Shown here piece after piece: positions 60,280-64,000 of a DNA stretch of 64,000 nucleotides. Origin of the DNA: Lineus longissimus (lineage: Eukaryota; Nemertea; Pilidiophora; Heteronemertea; Lineidae). The first letter of the stretch is position 1, and each line of letters starts with the position of its first letter. The stretch spans positions 6,703,501-6,767,500 of the forward strand of contig NC_088310.1 of assembly GCF_910592395.1 (NCBI RefSeq). Direction: 5' to 3'. Both the position numbers and the translations under genes were made by a program. A model generated the notes under the pieces. That model had not been told where the DNA came from. It worked only from the letters and a program-made list of their open reading frames with translations, and made no database searches.

Positions 60280-61382
60280 AAAAACGTTTTCTACATCGCT
60301 TCATCATGATACTTAAGGTGATCCACAAGAGGAAGATGTTGATTAGCATTTTATTCGGCCTGGTAGTCTTGACAATCCATGGATTAACAATCAGCAGTGG
60401 GCACATTGTTTCAACGGAGACTTCCAGGGAGTATCGCCCCAATTTGACCGTTTCGAAACGTCGGAATCTTCTCGTTTCTTCGGAACGGGAGTCGAGGACT
60501 ATCAAGGAATATCCCGAGATCTTAAATGTTAATATTTGTGATAACCGTTCAGAGGTGTTCCTTGTCTTTATCATCAATTCAGCTCCTGGGAACATAATAC
60601 GAAGAAACAGGATCCGTCGGACTTGGGGTTCAATACGGAATTACCGCGGTTATGACATGCGTTACGCATTCTTTTTAGGAGGAATGGACCAAAAAACGTA
60701 CCTAACGGTATCAAATGAAAGTAGGAAAAACGATGATATTGTCGTGTCTGGAACATATAAAGATGATTATCTTAACATGACCCGGAAGACCTTATTTTCA
60801 ATGGGTTGGGTCAGAACTCATTGTCCGTCCGCTAGTTTTGTGATCAAGTGCGATGACGATGCGATGGTGCTCCCGAAGAATCTTTTGGAATATCTGTTGC
60901 AGTTACGAGTGGAGCAAAGTCTTAATCTCTTCGCTGGTTTCCGTGAGAGAGAAGGGGCTACAAAGTTCGGCAAGGAATCTAAATGGCATGTTCGAGCAGA
61001 TGTGTGGCCAGCTGATCTCGCCTACCCAGCCTATCTGAGGGGATACTTCGTATTGCATTCAATGAGGGTGGTTAAAAAGTTCCACGAAGCGTCTTTTCTC
61101 ATCAAAGAGAAATACAATGTGTCACAAGCTGCACATATTGATGATGTGTACGTTGGATTACTCGCTAAGGACGTGGGGGTAGCAGCGGAGTGGCTTCCCC
61201 ATCTCTTCCTCAACCCACCAGACACGGATCAGTGTCAGGTTTGGGGAATGATAGCAACTCTCTACAATATCAAGGAGACAAGCAAGTGGATCGCGTATTG
61301 GGAGGCAATAAACAATTTTGATCCATTAAAACATGAATGTTTGAATGTAAGAAAACTTATATATACTGCAGGGTTATCATAG
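60276..61382 (+). CDS. beta-1,3-galactosyltransferase-like enzyme (GT31)
   Basis: Single exon, 368 codons, ATG with A at -3, TAA-type stop after TAGLS (TAG at 61380-61382). It has type II Golgi topology: a basic cytosolic tail (1-20), a signal anchor at about 21-40 (MLISILFGLVVLTIHGLTIS), a stem, and a catalytic domain from about 93. GT31 motifs in order: RRNRIRRTWGS (109-119), YKDDYLNMTRKT (161-172), the metal-binding DDD in KCDDDAMV (191-198), a Tyr-rich acceptor region (AYPAYLRGYFVL) and IDDVYVGL (288-295). Members move galactose or GlcNAc from a UDP-sugar onto glycans in beta-1,3 linkage. The length fits the family. The start is the first ATG of the frame; the frame extends only to a TTG upstream. 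Acceptor specificity is unknown. Confidence 0.88.
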   Translation: MKKRFLHRFIMILKVIHKRKMLISILFGLVVLTIHGLTISSGHIVSTETSREYRPNLTVSKRRNLLVSSERESRTIKEYPEILNVNICDNRSEVFLVFIINSAPGNIIRRNRIRRTWGSIRNYRGYDMRYAFFLGGMDQKTYLTVSNESRKNDDIVVSGTYKDDYLNMTRKTLFSMGWVRTHCPSASFVIKCDDDAMVLPKNLLEYLLQLRVEQSLNLFAGFREREGATKFGKESKWHVRADVWPADLAYPAYLRGYFVLHSMRVVKKFHEASFLIKEKYNVSQAAHIDDVYVGLLAKDVGVAAEWLPHLFLNPPDTDQCQVWGMIATLYNIKETSKWIAYWEAINNFDPLKHECLNVRKLIYTAGLS

Positions 61383-62590
61383 TTATCATAGGTGGATAGT
61401 ACGAGTATTTACCTTAAAAATGTGGTGTCAGTGACGATCAGAAGTAACTGACGAAGTAGCTGTATTACTACGAAAGCTTTGGTAAGCTTGACAATGTTTA
61501 TGCTTTTTTAAAGGTCAAAAACCTTGAGTTTGTCATGCATAGAGATACTAAACCCTTTTCCAGTGGTTTAGACAGTGACATTGTCATTAGATAAGAGGAG
61601 ATCGCTAAACTAAATAGATAATACCAAGAATTAAAAAAGACTAGCCTCTTAATTCTTGATAATACCATGATATGACCTGTATATTAAGTCATTAATCATA
61701 CATGTGGGTGCAGATCTATAGATGTGAGCTATATATTATGCAAGTTGGCACCATACAACGCGGAATAATTAGGGCCACCTGGGAGCTTCTTGGCTTATGT
61801 CAACGATTTGTCAAAGACCTTACGTAACATGTTATACGTACACGGTACATACCATACAATAACGATTTCTTGGCCATTTTACAGCTATACGTTGAGTATA
61901 ATGTCGACTGCGATGCCTGATGGCAAACTGTTAGTCAGTATAAATCCAATACTTCATGTTCTGTATACCAGTTAAAATGATTGCAAAGACATACACGTTG
62001 GTGTCGCCCACTCCCACTTCTGCTTTGGGTGGCTTCTGCTTCAGGTGGTGAACGTTTCGTTTCTGAAGCTACATGTACTACATGTATGTAGATTTCTATA
62101 CGTTCAGATCAACTCATGCTACCACTAGACGGAGGAAACATCGTTAACAGCATTCGCCAAAGCAGCAGCGACAAGCATATACTATCACTGCGCAAGGAGT
62201 ATGCGTTGATATGACAAATGACCCAAGGCGTGGCCCTGGAGCGCTGTATCCACCATGCAATTTCCGTTCGAACAGTGATGTTTGTCAGTTACGCCTATTC
62301 TTTTGAAGATGTCGTTTAATAGTGCCACTACGTGATTCAAGTAATTTAATTAACCCTTCGAGTCTTACAGACACGTTTCACATTGCAGCCGGAGGTTGGA
62401 AAATGCCCGCGTTAGATTTGTGCCGCAGTACTTCGATATATCAGCATTTTTGAAATTCATATCCCGTTCGTATTAACACTAATACGGCCTTGAAGGAAAT
62501 GGACAAAAAAACTGATCAAAAGTGTGTCCCTTATTCCATGAGGATGTCAGTAGCATAGGAGTGATGAATAATAAGTTAATCCGGGGTTAA
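61383..62590. other. non-coding DNA after the glycosyltransferase gene
   Basis: No gene seen. A short hairpin of ACCAAGAATTAA with TTAATTCTTGATAAT lies at about 61622-61665. Confidence 0.35.
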
Positions 62591-62591
62591 T

Positions 62592-62638
62592 GTTCGCTTT
62601 TCTGGCCCTGCACACAGGGCCGGGCCGGAGAAGCGAAC
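62592..62638. repeat. hairpin with 17-bp arms
   Basis: GTTCGCTTTTCTGGCCC and GGGCCGGAGAAGCGAAC are inverted with two mismatches around a short loop. The right arm and a following CTGATTTCCTCAGGATG recur as a pair near 63234-63276. Confidence 0.6.
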
Positions 62639-62639
62639 G

Positions 62640-64000
62640 TCTTGTAAGCTTAACACCTGATTTCCTCAGGATGAGGGACACAATATATGTACGTAGATAG
62701 ATTTTTTAGAAGGGTATGATATCTGCGCATTTAGTCACATTCGGCAACTTTGCAAGCTTTTTTCCCTGTGAATACATAATATTCATGGACTTGTGCCACT
62801 ATTTCCGGAGCACACAAACTTTGCGTGCGACAGGTGCACTCTTCCCGGAACGTCTACCAGCGTTCAGTCTATAGAGAAGATCTGCTTGGAAGATGTCGAA
62901 GTCGTGGGCAAAGTTTTAAAAAGCCCGCCAGTTTGTATGAATTCTCTCCATATAATATAAATCCGGCGAAGACAAAAGGAAACCTCTCAGTATTTTTTGC
63001 TTATCATGGTCTAGATAACGTCTTTAGTTAGTTGGAGCTCTTTCAAAGCCTGTGCTACATGTATATAAGTAACGCGACACCAAACTAAAAAATTACGGCA
63101 TTAAAGTGAGAAGTATATACATGTACTTATTTGTAAAAAATTGAAGTTCATGTTTCATTATTTCGGACTGCAGGTTGGACTTTCGTCCTTCAGGAAATCA
63201 GGTGTTAATGTTTACTATACAGGGTGTGCAGTGCCGGAGAAGCGAACACTAATCCCTCTGATTTCCTCAGGATGGGATTGAGGTGACACCGCCGATTAAT
63301 CGGCGTGTCGAGTTTCAACCTTATTCTCGTTTCCGGTCTAGAGCGATGTCATCAATTCCGAAAAAGGTTGACGAGCCCCTATCATTTTAGGCCTCAATAT
63401 ATAGGTTCTGGTAATAAGAGAGGCAGGGAGGTCATGGAGTGCCACTAGTTGAATAACGCGTGTGGACACTATACATGTATACAAAGTTTTAATCATGAAA
63501 AAATAACCATTGAATAGATCGAGTTTCTCATTTGATATTTAATTGACTTTCAGTGTTACATGTGATACGTTTATACGTGTATACATACATGTACATGTTA
63601 TACTATACAATAATATTTATAGCTGCCTATAGAGGGGTCAGACCTCCGACGAAACAGTTGGACTGCCCAATCGGAAATGTTTCATTTTTGAATTGCATGA
63701 TGCCCCGAATCTGTTTTATACAAATATTTATCGCGATAAATTTTTGCTTGTCGTTATTTGATTCATGATGTCAATAGTGCAATTAAAGAATTTACGCTTA
63801 CGCTGGAATACATGTAGTAAATCTCTAAACCTTTATGGCAACGTATAATTCGTCCGTTTTATTAGGTTTTCGAAAAACCAACCTTTACTTGCTAACAACG
63901 CCCCGAATCTAAAGCACTATGCACGTTCTCCCCCCCAAGTCCGTCGACATTATAATAATCATATTCCATAGGACTTTCATCAGTTCAGCTGAAGTTTGAA
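62640..64000. other. intergenic DNA to the window edge
   Basis: No supported gene. It contains the second copy of the hairpin-arm module (63232-63278) and an inverted CAGGAAATCAGGTGTTAA at about 63192-63209, hinting at an old repeat family. Confidence 0.3.

Noticed and set aside
1-64000. CRISPR arrays, prophage, bacterial operons, rRNA genes
   Set aside because: No regularly spaced direct repeats with unique spacers, no rRNA-like sequence and no bacterial-type gene packing were seen; the window is animal nuclear DNA.

Overview
The window is nuclear DNA from a metazoan, most likely a marine invertebrate (hemichordate, echinoderm, cephalochordate or lophotrochozoan). The signs are short exons split by GT-AG introns, AATAAA poly(A) signals, family-level matches to animal genes, and frequent taggcct and acatgtac words typical of such genomes. 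I see no bacterial operon, phage, CRISPR array or intact transposase. The species cannot be named from the sequence alone.

Layout from left to right. (1) 288-1018 (+): the last two coding exons of a FAM177A-like gene, with 3'UTR to about 2645. (2) 3679-10339 (+): a complete seven-exon SRF gene of 511 codons. Its promoter carries two perfect CArG boxes, an ETS site and a CCAAT box. (3) 10340-17440: SRF 3'UTR and intergenic DNA holding a decayed C2H2 zinc-finger array and a 588-bp element with long terminal inverted repeats. (4) 17452-18633 (+): a questin oxidase-like gene. (5) 19065-28682: a head-to-tail tandem duplication of a 4.8-kb unit. Each copy carries the 3' tail of the questin oxidase-like transcript plus one single-exon class A GPCR. 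(6) 29-40 kb (-): a signal-peptide exon for a Thr-rich, N-glycosylated ectodomain (38721-39900), with weaker candidate transmembrane exons to its left. (7) 44.8-58.8 kb (-): two tandem paralogs of an evectin/PLEKHB-like PH-domain protein with a Gln/Gly/Trp-rich tail, assembled here exon by exon (351 and 453 codons). (8) 60276-61382 (+): a GT31 beta-1,3-galactosyltransferase-like gene whose start codon overlaps the stop of an upstream ORF.

The genes do not form an obvious pathway. Two local gene duplications (GPCR and PH genes) are the main theme. The strongest leads are the SRF promoter architecture, the microhomology-bounded GPCR duplication with a replacement-rich divergence pattern, the PH paralog pair with differential exon content and an unusually conserved NETNI-type repeat, and the orphan ectodomain gene. 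All exon models come from reading frames and splice consensus by eye. No alignment, RNA or database evidence was available.
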